Shown: positions 35,518 to 43,485 of the stretch, piece by piece
Layout of the letters: each line of letters begins with the position of its first letter
Position numbering within the stretch: position 1 is the stretch's first letter
NCBI GenBank assembly: GCA_025994075.1
Contig: JAMQGV010000024.1
Coordinates: forward strand, 310,001-374,000
DNA: 64,000 nt
DNA from: Vicinamibacteria bacterium
Lineage (GTDB): Bacteria; Acidobacteriota; Vicinamibacteria; Fen-336
Direction: 5' to 3'
Translations under genes and position numbers: made by a program
The notes under the pieces: model-generated
What the model was told of the DNA's origin: nothing
The model's input: only the letters and a program-made list of their open reading frames with translations
Database searches by the model: none

Positions 35518-36516
35518 CTACGAGGCCTCCGTGGCGGGCGCCTCCGCCGCGGCGGGCGCCTCGGGCGCCGCGCCGTCCGCGGAGTCGGTGGTGGTGATCT
35601 GCAGGAAGATCTCCTCGAGGCTCATGCCGAGCCGGGACAGGCCGACCAGGTCGTGGCCGGCGCCGACCACGGCGCGGGCCAGCTCGGGGCGCAGGTCGCG
35701 GCCGGCCTCGGCGTCGACCTCGAAGGCGACGACGCCGTCGCCGGCGTCGCCTTTCGGGCGCAGGCCGATCACGCCCGGCACCGTGCGCAGCAGGTCGAAC
35801 AGCGGCCCGGTCTCGCCGCGCGCCTCGACCCGCAACGCGCCCGATCCGCGCAGGCGCTGGGTCAGGTTCTCCGGCGTGTCCTCGGCGACGACCTTGCCCT
35901 TGTTGATGATCACCACCCGGCCGCAGGTCACCTCGACCTCCGGCAGGATGTGGGTGGAGAGGATGATCGTGTGCTCGCCGCCGAGCGACTTGATCAGCTC
36001 GCGGGTCTCCAGGATCTGCTTGGGGTCGAGGCCGGCGGTCGGCTCGTCGAGGATCAGCACGTCCGGGTTGGCGAGGATCGCCTGGGCCAGCCCGACCCGC
36101 TGGCGATAGCCCTTCGACAGCTTGCCGATGTGCTTGTTGCGCACGTCGACGAGCCGGGTCTTCTCGATCGCCTCGTCGATCTTGCGGCGCCGGTCCTTGC
36201 CGGGGATGCCCTTGATCTTCGAGCAGAACGAGAGGAAGTCCGCGACCTCCATGTCGGGGTAGAGCGGCGGGGTCTCGGGGATGTAGCCGATCCGGCGCTT
36301 GACCTCGAGCGGCTGCTCGAAGACGTCGAAGCCCGCCACCCGCGCCGTGCCTTCGGTGGCCGGCAGGTAGCAGGTCAGGATTCGCATCGTCGTCGTCTTC
36401 CCCGCCCCGTTGGGGCCGAGGAAGCCGAGGATCTCGCCCTTCTGGACGCTGAAGGAGACGCCGTCCACGGCGGTGTGGCGGCCGTAGCGCTTGGTCAGGT
36501 TGACGACCTCGATCAT
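35518..36516 (-). CDS. GldA-like ABC transporter ATP-binding protein
   Basis: A 332-residue ATPase. Walker A is GPNGAGKTTTMRI, the signature motif is the degenerate LSKGYRQRVGLAQAI, Walker B is DVLILDEPTAGLDP and the switch histidine is in ILSTHILPEVE. The C-terminal 100 residues are a regulatory domain ending in an Ala/Pro/Glu tail. ATG 36516 is used; a TTG three bases earlier is equally open. It heads the four-gene operon gldA-gldF-gldG-DUF4340 on the minus strand, with intergenic gaps of only four bases. Confidence 0.94.
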   Translation of the reverse strand: MIEVVNLTKRYGRHTAVDGVSFSVQKGEILGFLGPNGAGKTTTMRILTCYLPATEGTARVAGFDVFEQPLEVKRRIGYIPETPPLYPDMEVADFLSFCSKIKGIPGKDRRRKIDEAIEKTRLVDVRNKHIGKLSKGYRQRVGLAQAILANPDVLILDEPTAGLDPKQILETRELIKSLGGEHTIILSTHILPEVEVTCGRVVIINKGKVVAEDTPENLTQRLRGSGALRVEARGETGPLFDLLRTVPGVIGLRPKGDAGDGVVAFEVDAEAGRDLRPELARAVVGAGHDLVGLSRLGMSLEEIFLQITTTDSADGAAPEAPAAAEAPATEAS

Positions 36517-36648
36517 CAAGGCTCCCGTCGTGAGGAGTCGCCAGAGGCGAACCCCGGCCTGCTGGTTCCGACCTGGTCCCGCCGGCAGCGCCGGCCGGGC
36601 CTGGCGCCGCGGTCCCGCGCCTGCGGGTCCTCGGGGCCGGGCCGCGTC

Positions 36649-37896
36649 ATGCGGTGGCCCCGGTGCGGGAAACCTGAGTATATTGCGGAGCGTTCGCCCG
36701 GCCTGTCAACGAGGAGGATCGCCACGCCGCCCAGCGCGACGCGCGCCCGCGAGCTGCGCCAACTGGCCGAAGCCGTGCTGGAGGCGCCCGACCTGTCGGG
36801 CCTCTCCGCGCTGCTGACGCGAGACCTGCCCCGCGCCCTGGGGCGGGCGCGGACCTGGCTGCTGCTGTGGGATCGCAAGCTCGAGGCCTTCGAGTCGCTC
36901 ACGGACGGTGGGACGCAGGCCGGGCCCGGGCAGTCTTCGCCGTCGTCCGAGGCCGGCGGGCGCTGGCTGCTCGCGGAGGGCCACCTGATCGAGGGGCCGC
37001 AGGGGCGCGAGGACCAGGTGATGGTCCCGCTGATGGCGCGCGCCGGCGTCGTCGGCATGCTGGTCCTCGGCGAGCCCGCCGCGGGCGGACGCCGGCGGCG
37101 TCCGCCGCTCGGCCGCCGCGACGCCGCGCTCGTCTCCGCGCTGGCCGCCCGCGCCGCGCTGGCCCTCGAGAACCATCTCTACCAGCGCGAGGTGGTCGCC
37201 TCCGAGCGCATGGCCGCGCTCGGCACCATGGCCGGGATGCTGGCCCACGATTTCCGCGGGCCGATGACCATCATCCGCGGCTACGCCGAGACGCTGACCG
37301 ACGGCGAGGTGTCGCCCTCCGACCTGCGCGCGCGCGCCGCGCTGATCGTGCAGGCAGTCGACCGCCTGGAGCGGATGACCACCGAGACCCTCGACTTCGC
37401 CCGCGGCGGCGGCAAGCTGGCGCGGCGCACGCTGCCGCTGCGGCTGCTGCTCGAGGACTTCGCGGCCGGATTGGCGGACGAGGTGCCGGGGGTCGCGATC
37501 CGTTCCGACTTCGCGGTCGGCAGCGAGACGATCGCGGTCGACGTCGACAAGCTGCGGCGGGTGCTGTCGAACATGGCCGCCAACGCCCGCGACGCGATGG
37601 GCGGCCAGGGCACGCTCACGCTCGCCGCCCACGTCGCCGTGCGCGACGGAGCGCCGTGGCTGGAGCTGGTCGTGTCGGACTCCGGTCCCGGCGTGCCGCC
37701 GGAGATCCGCGAGCGCGTGTTCGAGCCGTTCGTGACCAAGGGCAAGAAGCAGGGAACGGGGCTCGGCCTCGCGGTGTCCAAGCGCTTCGTGGAGGACCAC
37801 GGGGGCCTGGTCGAGCTGCTGCCGGAGGGACCCGGCGCCCGCTTCCGGATCGCGCTGCCGCTGCACCCGCCGGCGGAAGCGCCGAGGAGCACCTGA
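36649..37896 (+). CDS. Sensor histidine kinase with GAF-like input domain
   Basis: About 390-415 residues. A GAF-like domain (LAEAVLEAPDLSGLSALLTR to NHLYQREVV) is followed by the H-box MLAHDFRGPMTIIRGYAETL, N-box NMAANARDAMGGQG, DSGPGVPPEI and GTGLGLAVSKRF. No membrane segment is present, so it senses something in the cytoplasm. The only canonical start before the homologous part is ATG 36649, but a strong GAGGAGG at 36711-36717 lies 60 bases further in, six bases before an in-frame ACG (36724), and TATATT at 36679-36684 resembles a -10 box. The true start is therefore uncertain. No response regulator is adjacent, and a lipoprotein gene overlaps the stop. Confidence 0.85.
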   Translation: MRWPRCGKPEYIAERSPGLSTRRIATPPSATRARELRQLAEAVLEAPDLSGLSALLTRDLPRALGRARTWLLLWDRKLEAFESLTDGGTQAGPGQSSPSSEAGGRWLLAEGHLIEGPQGREDQVMVPLMARAGVVGMLVLGEPAAGGRRRRPPLGRRDAALVSALAARAALALENHLYQREVVASERMAALGTMAGMLAHDFRGPMTIIRGYAETLTDGEVSPSDLRARAALIVQAVDRLERMTTETLDFARGGGKLARRTLPLRLLLEDFAAGLADEVPGVAIRSDFAVGSETIAVDVDKLRRVLSNMAANARDAMGGQGTLTLAAHVAVRDGAPWLELVVSDSGPGVPPEIRERVFEPFVTKGKKQGTGLGLAVSKRFVEDHGGLVELLPEGPGARFRIALPLHPPAEAPRST

Positions 37897-38408
37897 TGCG
37901 CCGCCGCCTGTTGTCCGCCGCCCTGCCGCTGTTCGCCCTGCTCTCCGCCGGCTGCACGTCCGCCGACCCGAAAGCGACGCTCGCCGTCTCGAACGTCGAG
38001 ACCTACTGGGCGGTCCAGAAGCAGGTGGGCGACCAGCTCTACATCGCGGCGACCATCCGCTTCGAGCTGCGCAACACCGGGCCCGAGCCGCTCGACTACC
38101 TGCTCGCCACCGCGACCTTCAAGCGCAAGGGCTTCGAGCAGGTCGACTGGGGCACGGCCTTCGAGCTCGTGACCCCGCCCGGCAAGGCGCTGCAGCCCGG
38201 CCAGAGCATCGTCTACCACCTGCAGTCCGACACCCACTACTTCTCGAACGGCACGCCGGAGTCGATGTTCGACCACCCGGACTTCAAGGACGCGTTCGCG
38301 ACGCTGTTCCTGCGAGTGGGGCCCTCGCCGTGGGTGGAGTTCGCGAAAGCCGACGTGCCGCGGCGCATCGGCAGCCTGGCCGCGGCGGAAACGGCGGCGA
38401 CGCCGTAG
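37896..38408 (+). CDS. Lipoprotein of unknown function
   Basis: A 170-residue protein with a lipoprotein signal (LLSAALPLFALLSAGC, lipobox LSAGC). The mature part is one beta-rich domain (YWAVQKQVGDQLYIAATIRF, ELRNTGPEPLDYLLATATFK, GKALQPGQSIVYHLQSDTHY), similar in layout to FxLYD-type immunoglobulin-like domains of bacterial lipoproteins, though not assigned with confidence. Its ATG overlaps the histidine kinase stop by one base (TGATG), so the two are translationally coupled. It could report envelope state to the kinase, but the kinase has no membrane segment, which argues against a direct contact. Confidence 0.75.
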   Translation: MRRRLLSAALPLFALLSAGCTSADPKATLAVSNVETYWAVQKQVGDQLYIAATIRFELRNTGPEPLDYLLATATFKRKGFEQVDWGTAFELVTPPGKALQPGQSIVYHLQSDTHYFSNGTPESMFDHPDFKDAFATLFLRVGPSPWVEFAKADVPRRIGSLAAAETAATP

Positions 38409-38497
38409 GGGGCTGACGCCGGTTTCGACGGAACGGGCGCGACACGTGCACGTGCACGGTCTCCCGGCGCGATCAGGGTGGGGGAGCGGCCGCGGCC
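38409..38497. other. Short convergent intergenic region with alternating CACGTG palindrome
   Basis: CACGTGCACGTGCACG at about 38443-38458 is a self-complementary alternating purine/pyrimidine block. It lies between convergent stops (38408 and 38498) and may be part of a transcription end structure. No gene is present. Confidence 0.35.
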
Positions 38498-39184
38498 CTA
38501 CCGCTGGAGTGCCGCCACACTGGAGAAGCTGCTGGTCTTCGAGCTGCACCAGGCCTCGTAGTCGGGGGCGGACTCGTCCACGGGTGCGCCGTGGGTCGCG
38601 AAGGCGGCTTGCGAGAAGCTCGTGGTGAGGCCCACCACGCGCATGCCGGCGGCGCGGGCGGCGCGCACGCCCATCGGGGCGTCCTCGAATGCCAGGCAGC
38701 GCGCCGGGTCTGCGCCGACGCGCTGCGCGGCGAGCAGGAACACGTCGGGCCACGGCTTGCCGCGGCCCGCCTCGTCGCTGCGGGCGATCGCCCTGAAACG
38801 AGGGCGCAAACCCAGTTCCGCGAACGCGTGCTCGACGTTCTCGGGCGGCGCCGAGGTGGCGACGGCCGCAGGGATGCCCGCCGCGTCGAGGGCGTCGAGC
38901 AGCGGCACCAGTCCCGGCAGCGGCTGCAGCCGGCCGTGCGAGAGCTCCCGGTACAAGGTCTCCTTCTCGTGGGCGAAGGTGCGGATCTCCTCCTTCGACA
39001 ACTCGCGGCCGAACAGGATCGGCAGGATCTCGGAGTTGGTCTTGCCGTCGAGCTTCGCGCGGTCCGCTTCCGTCAGGGGTGGCAGGCCGTGGCGGGCGAC
39101 GAAGACCTGGAACGCGTCCGTGTGGAACGGCATGTTGTCGGTCAGCGTCCCGTCCAGGTCGAACACGAAGGCGGCATAGCTCAT
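38498..39184 (-). CDS. HAD-superfamily sugar-phosphate phosphatase/mutase (beta-phosphoglucomutase-like)
   Basis: A 228-residue HAD hydrolase of subfamily IA. The nucleophile and acid/base are D9 and D11 in FVFDLDGTLTDNMPFHTDAF. The alpha-helical cap follows (LTEADRAKLDGKTNSEILPI), then ATSAPPENVEHAF, KPWPDVFLLAAQRVG and CLAFEDAPMGVRAARAAGM. The cap and TDNMPFH motif match beta-phosphoglucomutase-like phosphatases. The exact sugar phosphate is unknown. The start overlaps the larB stop by four bases (ATGA). Confidence 0.9.
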   Translation of the reverse strand: MSYAAFVFDLDGTLTDNMPFHTDAFQVFVARHGLPPLTEADRAKLDGKTNSEILPILFGRELSKEEIRTFAHEKETLYRELSHGRLQPLPGLVPLLDALDAAGIPAAVATSAPPENVEHAFAELGLRPRFRAIARSDEAGRGKPWPDVFLLAAQRVGADPARCLAFEDAPMGVRAARAAGMRVVGLTTSFSQAAFATHGAPVDESAPDYEAWCSSKTSSFSSVAALQR

Positions 39185-39954
39185 CGTCGCGCCGCCCTCC
39201 CGCGCAGCCTGCGCAGCATCGTCGCGGCGAGCACGCCCGCGCCGAAGCCGTTGTCGATGTTGACCGCGGCGACGCCCGAGGCGCAGGAGTTGAGCATCGC
39301 CAGCAGCGCGGCCAGGCCCTGGAACGAGGCGCCGTAGCCGATGCTGGTCGGCACCGCGATCACCGGGGCGTCGACCAGGCCCGCGACGACCGAAGGCAAG
39401 GCACCCTCCATGCCGGCGGCGACGATCACCACGTCGGCCGCGCGAAGCGCTTCGACGCGGCCGAGCAGCCGGTGCAGGCCGGCCACGCCCACGTCGCTGA
39501 TGCGCTCGACCTTCGCGCCGTAGAGCTCCGCGGTCAGCGCCGCTTCTTCTGCCACCGGGAGGTCGGAAGTGCCGGCGCAGACGACCGCCACGCGGCCGCG
39601 CAGCGCGCGCGTGCGGCGCCGGCCCGGCACGCTCACGCAGCGCGCGAGGGCGTGCTCCTGCGCCTTCGGGAAGCGGGCGAGCAGCGCGGCGCGGGCCTCG
39701 TCGCCGGCGCGGGTGACGAGCGCCGCCTGGCCGCGCGCGGCGATCCGCTCGACGATCGCCACGCACTGCTCGGGCGTCTTGCCGGCGCCGAACACGGCCT
39801 CCGGGAAGCCGGTGCGCAGCGCGCGGTGGTGGTCGACCTGGGCGAAGCCGAGGTCCTCGAAAGGCAAGCGCGCGAGTTGCTCCAGCGCGGCGTCGGGGGC
39901 GAGGCGGCGGGAGCGCACGTCGGCGAGCAGGCGGCGCAGGCGGGTCGGGTCCAT
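39181..39954 (-). CDS. larB: LarB, nickel pincer cofactor biosynthesis carboxylase/hydrolase
   Basis: A 257-residue LarB, which carboxylates nicotinic acid adenine dinucleotide at the pyridinium ring in the first step of nickel-pincer nucleotide synthesis, the cofactor of lactate racemase. It resembles the PurE fold in its C-terminal half: VVCAGTSDLPVAEEAALTAE, VGVAGLHRLLGRVEALRAAD, VVAAGMEGALPSVVAGL, then VPTSIGYGASFQGLAALLAM. The N-terminal segment LARLPFEDLGFAQVDHHRAL followed by GFPEAVFGAGKTPEQC is also typical. No larA, larC or larE is in the window. ATG 39954 is taken although the frame opens further. Confidence 0.93.
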   Translation of the reverse strand: MDPTRLRRLLADVRSRRLAPDAALEQLARLPFEDLGFAQVDHHRALRTGFPEAVFGAGKTPEQCVAIVERIAARGQAALVTRAGDEARAALLARFPKAQEHALARCVSVPGRRRTRALRGRVAVVCAGTSDLPVAEEAALTAELYGAKVERISDVGVAGLHRLLGRVEALRAADVVIVAAGMEGALPSVVAGLVDAPVIAVPTSIGYGASFQGLAALLAMLNSCASGVAAVNIDNGFGAGVLAATMLRRLRGRAARR

Positions 39955-40252
39955 GCCCTGATTAGCCCCTGTCGGCCAGCCGCTTGCAAGCCCCCGAAAT
40001 ACCGGGAGCACCGGGGTTTGACAGGGCGCCACGGGCGGCGGGAGACTCAGTCCAGCCCGCACGGGTGCGCGCTCGCGCGCCCGGGAACGAGAAGCGAATA
40101 GTGGACTGGCCGCCGGACACGACCGGCGCCCTCGCCAGTCCGACTCCCGAGGTAGAGGCTAAAGGGAGCGCCGCCACCCGGCGAAGCCGCGTCCGGGCGG
40201 AGGTGGGCGTTTCGGATTCCGGCTGATCGAAGGAAGTCGCGCACAACCCGCC
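39955..40252. other. 298-base divergent region with strong RNA-like secondary structure
   Basis: No gene is seen between larB and the glycosyltransferase gene. On the plus strand, GGACTGGC (40103-40110) pairs with GCCAGTCC (40134-40141) around an inner stem CGCCGG (40111-40116) with CCGGCG (40123-40128). CGGGA (40082-40086) pairs with TCCCG (40145-40149) to enclose this hairpin, and CCCGG near 40177 pairs with CCGGG near 40193. Several helices in one leader are suggestive of a structured 5' UTR for the glycosyltransferase gene, but I do not recognise a riboswitch class, and the same helices form on the other strand. Confidence 0.4.
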
Positions 40253-41737
40253 ATGAGCCCGCTCGAGATCGGCATCCTGGGCCTTTATTTCCTGGTCCTC
40301 GTCATCCTGGCCATCTTCGGACTGCACCGTTACGTGATGGTCTACCTCTACTACCGGCACGCCGACCGCAGGGCGCTGCCGGAGCCCTTGCCCGAGACGC
40401 TGCCGCGGGTGACCGTGCAGCTCCCGCTCTACAACGAGATGTACGTCGTCGATCGCCTGCTCGCTTCGGTGGCCGAGCTGCGCTACCCGCGCGAGCTGCT
40501 CGACGTGCAGGTGCTGGACGACTCGACCGACGAGACCCGCCGCATCGCCGCCGCCGCCGTGGAGCGCCTGCGCGAGCAGGGCCTCGACGCCCACTACATC
40601 CACCGCGCGGACCGCACCGGCTTCAAGGCCGGCGCCCTCGACAACGGGCTGCGCACGGCGAAGGGCAGCCTGGTCGCCATCTTCGACGCCGACTTCGTGG
40701 TGCCGGCCGACTTCCTCGAGAAGCTGGTCGGCCACTTCGAGGACCCGAAGGTCGCCCTCGTCCAGGCGCGCTGGGGCCACATCAACCGCGACCACTCGCT
40801 GCTCACCCAGATCCAGTCGATCCTGCTCGACGGCCACTTCATCCTCGAGCACGGCGGCCGCAACCGCGGCGGGCGCTTCTTCAACTTCAACGGCACCGCC
40901 GGCATCTGGCGCAAGGACGCGATCGGCGACGCCGGCGGCTGGCAGCACGACACGCTGACCGAGGACCTCGACCTGTCCTACCGCGCCCAGCTCCGCGGCT
41001 GGCGCTTCGTGTTCGTGCAGGACCTGGTCAGCCCCGCCGAGGTGCCGGTCGAGATGAACGCCTTCAAGGGCCAGCAGCACCGCTGGGCCAAGGGCTCGAT
41101 CCAGACCTGCCTCAAGCTGCTGCCGAAGATCCTGGCCTCGCCGGTGCCGCTGCCGGTCAAGGTCGAGGCGACCTTCCACCTGACCGCCAACTTCGCCTAC
41201 CCGCTGATGGTGCTCTTGTCGCTGCTGATGTTCCCGGCGATGGTGATCCGCTACGACATGGGCTTCTACGAGATGCTGATCGTCGACGTGCCGCTGTTCC
41301 TGGGCGCGACGATGAGCGTGTGCTCGTTCTACTCGGTGTCGCAGCGCGAGACCGCGGGCAGCGCCTGGCGCAGCCGCATCAAGTACCTGCCGGCGGTGCT
41401 GGCGACCGGCATCGGGCTCTCGGTCAACAACGCCAAGGCCGTGATGGAGGCGCTCGCCGGCCACGGCGGCGAATTCGTGCGCACGCCCAAGTACAAGGTC
41501 GAGGGCGCGAACGACGCCTGGAAGCACAAGCGCTACCGCGGCGCGCTCAACTTCGCGCCGTTCCTGGAGCTGGTGCTGGCCTTCTACTTCGCGGCGATGG
41601 CCTGGTACGCGCTGACCCACGCGATCTGGGGCACGCTGCCGTTCATCCTCATCTTCATGTCGGGCTATGGTTACACCGCCCTGATGTCGCTGCTGCAGAA
41701 CCTCGACTTCGCGAGGCTGCGCGCGCAGGAGGCCTGA
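40253..41737 (+). CDS. Cellulose synthase-like family 2 glycosyltransferase
   Basis: A 494-residue membrane glycosyltransferase. One N-terminal segment (IGILGLYFLVLVILAIFGLH) precedes the GT2 domain with VTVQLPLYNEMYVVDRLLAS, DDSTDETRR, DADFVVP, the TEDLDLSYRAQLRGWRF block and QQHRWAKGS (the QxxRW motif of processive enzymes). About five further segments follow. This layout is close to CslA-type beta-1,4-mannan/glucan synthases of bacteria. It should polymerise a nucleotide sugar at the inner membrane and move the chain outward. No BcsB/BcsC or c-di-GMP PilZ domain is present. Confidence 0.9.
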   Translation: MSPLEIGILGLYFLVLVILAIFGLHRYVMVYLYYRHADRRALPEPLPETLPRVTVQLPLYNEMYVVDRLLASVAELRYPRELLDVQVLDDSTDETRRIAAAAVERLREQGLDAHYIHRADRTGFKAGALDNGLRTAKGSLVAIFDADFVVPADFLEKLVGHFEDPKVALVQARWGHINRDHSLLTQIQSILLDGHFILEHGGRNRGGRFFNFNGTAGIWRKDAIGDAGGWQHDTLTEDLDLSYRAQLRGWRFVFVQDLVSPAEVPVEMNAFKGQQHRWAKGSIQTCLKLLPKILASPVPLPVKVEATFHLTANFAYPLMVLLSLLMFPAMVIRYDMGFYEMLIVDVPLFLGATMSVCSFYSVSQRETAGSAWRSRIKYLPAVLATGIGLSVNNAKAVMEALAGHGGEFVRTPKYKVEGANDAWKHKRYRGALNFAPFLELVLAFYFAAMAWYALTHAIWGTLPFILIFMSGYGYTALMSLLQNLDFARLRAQEA

Positions 41738-41774
41738 CGGCCGGGCCGGGCAGGGCGCCTGGAGGACAAGCACC

Positions 41775-43460
41775 ATGGACATCCGCGGCAAGAGCGTCCT
41801 GATCCTCGGCGGCTACGGTCTGGTCGGTCAGGCCATCGCCCGCCGGCTGCTGCCCGAGCGGTCGCGGCGGCTGATCCTGCTCTCGCTCAAGCGCGAGGAG
41901 GCGGAGGCCGCCGTCGCCGACATCGGCCCGGAAGCCGGCGAGTGCGAGCTGTCCGCCGCCTGGGGCGACGTGTTCACCTTCGGCGACGTGAAGGACGCGC
42001 CGCGGGCCCAGAACTACGCGGACGCGGCGTTCCGCACCCGGCTGATCGAGTCGCTGACCGAGCCGCTCTCGGACGAGGCCGCGGCCGAGTACTGGCTGCA
42101 CCAGCTCGTCACCCGCGAGCGCCCGGACGTCATCATCGACGCGGTCAACACCGCGACCGGCATCGCCTACCAGGACATCTACAAGACCAGCCGCCAGGCC
42201 GCCCAGGCGCTGAAGGACGGCGCCGACCTGCGCGGCAGCCTGGAGATGCTGCTGGTCACGGATTACGTGCCGCAGCTCATCCGCCACGTCCAGGTCTTGT
42301 ACCAGGCGATGGTCCAGGCGGGCACCAAGGCGTACGTCAAGATCGGCACCTCCGGCACTGGCGGCATGGGGCTCAACATCCCCTACACCCACTCCGAGGA
42401 GAAGCCGTCGCGGGTGCTGCTCAGCAAGAGCGCCCTGGCCGGCGCCCACACCCTGCTGCTGTTCCTGATGGCGCGCACGCCGGGCGGCCCGATCACCAAG
42501 GAGATCAAGCCGGCGGCGGCGATCGCCTGGAAGCGGGTCGGCTACGGCGAGGTGGTCCGCCGCGGCCAGCCGGTGCCGCTCTACGACGCGCCGCTGGAGG
42601 CGGCCGAGACGCTGGTCGCCGGCACCCGCTTCGCGCCCCACGACGCCTCGCGCGGCCGGGCCACCGGCGAGACGATGAAGAACGTGTTCATCGACACCGG
42701 CGAGAACGGCATCTTCTCGCTCGAGGAGTTCGCGGCGATCACCACCGGCGAGCAGATGGAGTTCGTCACCCCGGAGGAGATCGCCGAGGTGGTGGCGCAG
42801 GAGCTCTCGGGCGGCAACACCGGCCACGACGTGATCAACGCACTCGACAACGCGGTGATGGGCCCGACCTACCGCGCCGGCCTGATGCGGCACTGGGCGC
42901 TGGAGAAGCTGCGCAACCTCGAGCAGCAGCACGGCGTGCGCTCGATCGCGTTCGAGAACCTGGGCCCGCCCCGGCTGTCGAAGCTGCTGCACGAGGCGGA
43001 CCTGCTGCGCCGCTCGTTCGAGACGATGGGCGCGGTGCGGGCGGCGAGCCCCGAGGAGCTGTCGCGCCGGCTGCTGGCCGACATCGAGCGCGACGGCGCC
43101 CACCGCGCCGAGATCGTCTCGATCGGGATCCCGATCGTGCTGCCGGATGGCCGCCTGCTGCGCGGTCCGGAGTGCAAGATCCCGCCGGTCTCGACCCCCG
43201 GCGACACGCTGCCGCTGACGCCCGAGAACGTCGAGAAGTGGGCGCACGCGGGCTGGGTCGACCTGCGGGTCGCGAACATGAAGGCGTGGCGCGAGCGCTT
43301 CGAGGCGATCGAGCGCGAGATCGCGGCGATCCCGGCGGGCGACACGTCCTCGCGCTTCCTGCGCGACCGCCAGTTCTGGGGCGAAGCCGGGGTGATCCAG
43401 CCCGGCAAGGTCGTGGGCTGGATCTTCGCGGTCGAGGAGCAGGGCGCGCGCATGAAGTGA
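41775..43460 (+). CDS. Large Rossmann-fold (SDR-like) protein of unknown function
   Basis: A 561-residue cytoplasmic protein. Residues 1-30 form a dinucleotide-binding start (KSVLILGGYGLVGQAIARRL, GGxGxxG), and the region to about 230 looks like an extended SDR with PDVIIDAVNTATGIAYQDIY and TKAYVKIGTSGTGGMGLNIP, where the usual YxxxK is not obvious. The C-terminal half (about 300-561) contains ENGIFSLEEFAAITTGEQME and GNTGHDVINALDNAVMGPTY and has no fold that I recognise. It follows the glycosyltransferase by 37 bases with its own GGAGGAC site. A sugar- or lipid-modifying role is possible from context only. Confidence 0.75.
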   Translation: MDIRGKSVLILGGYGLVGQAIARRLLPERSRRLILLSLKREEAEAAVADIGPEAGECELSAAWGDVFTFGDVKDAPRAQNYADAAFRTRLIESLTEPLSDEAAAEYWLHQLVTRERPDVIIDAVNTATGIAYQDIYKTSRQAAQALKDGADLRGSLEMLLVTDYVPQLIRHVQVLYQAMVQAGTKAYVKIGTSGTGGMGLNIPYTHSEEKPSRVLLSKSALAGAHTLLLFLMARTPGGPITKEIKPAAAIAWKRVGYGEVVRRGQPVPLYDAPLEAAETLVAGTRFAPHDASRGRATGETMKNVFIDTGENGIFSLEEFAAITTGEQMEFVTPEEIAEVVAQELSGGNTGHDVINALDNAVMGPTYRAGLMRHWALEKLRNLEQQHGVRSIAFENLGPPRLSKLLHEADLLRRSFETMGAVRAASPEELSRRLLADIERDGAHRAEIVSIGIPIVLPDGRLLRGPECKIPPVSTPGDTLPLTPENVEKWAHAGWVDLRVANMKAWRERFEAIEREIAAIPAGDTSSRFLRDRQFWGEAGVIQPGKVVGWIFAVEEQGARMK

Positions 43461-43485
43461 GGCTCCGGCCTCGCGGGGGAACGCG

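Noticed and set aside
40047..40244. Small minus-strand gene upstream of larB
   Set aside because: It has no ribosome binding site, a sequence without family resemblance, and coincides with the structured region.
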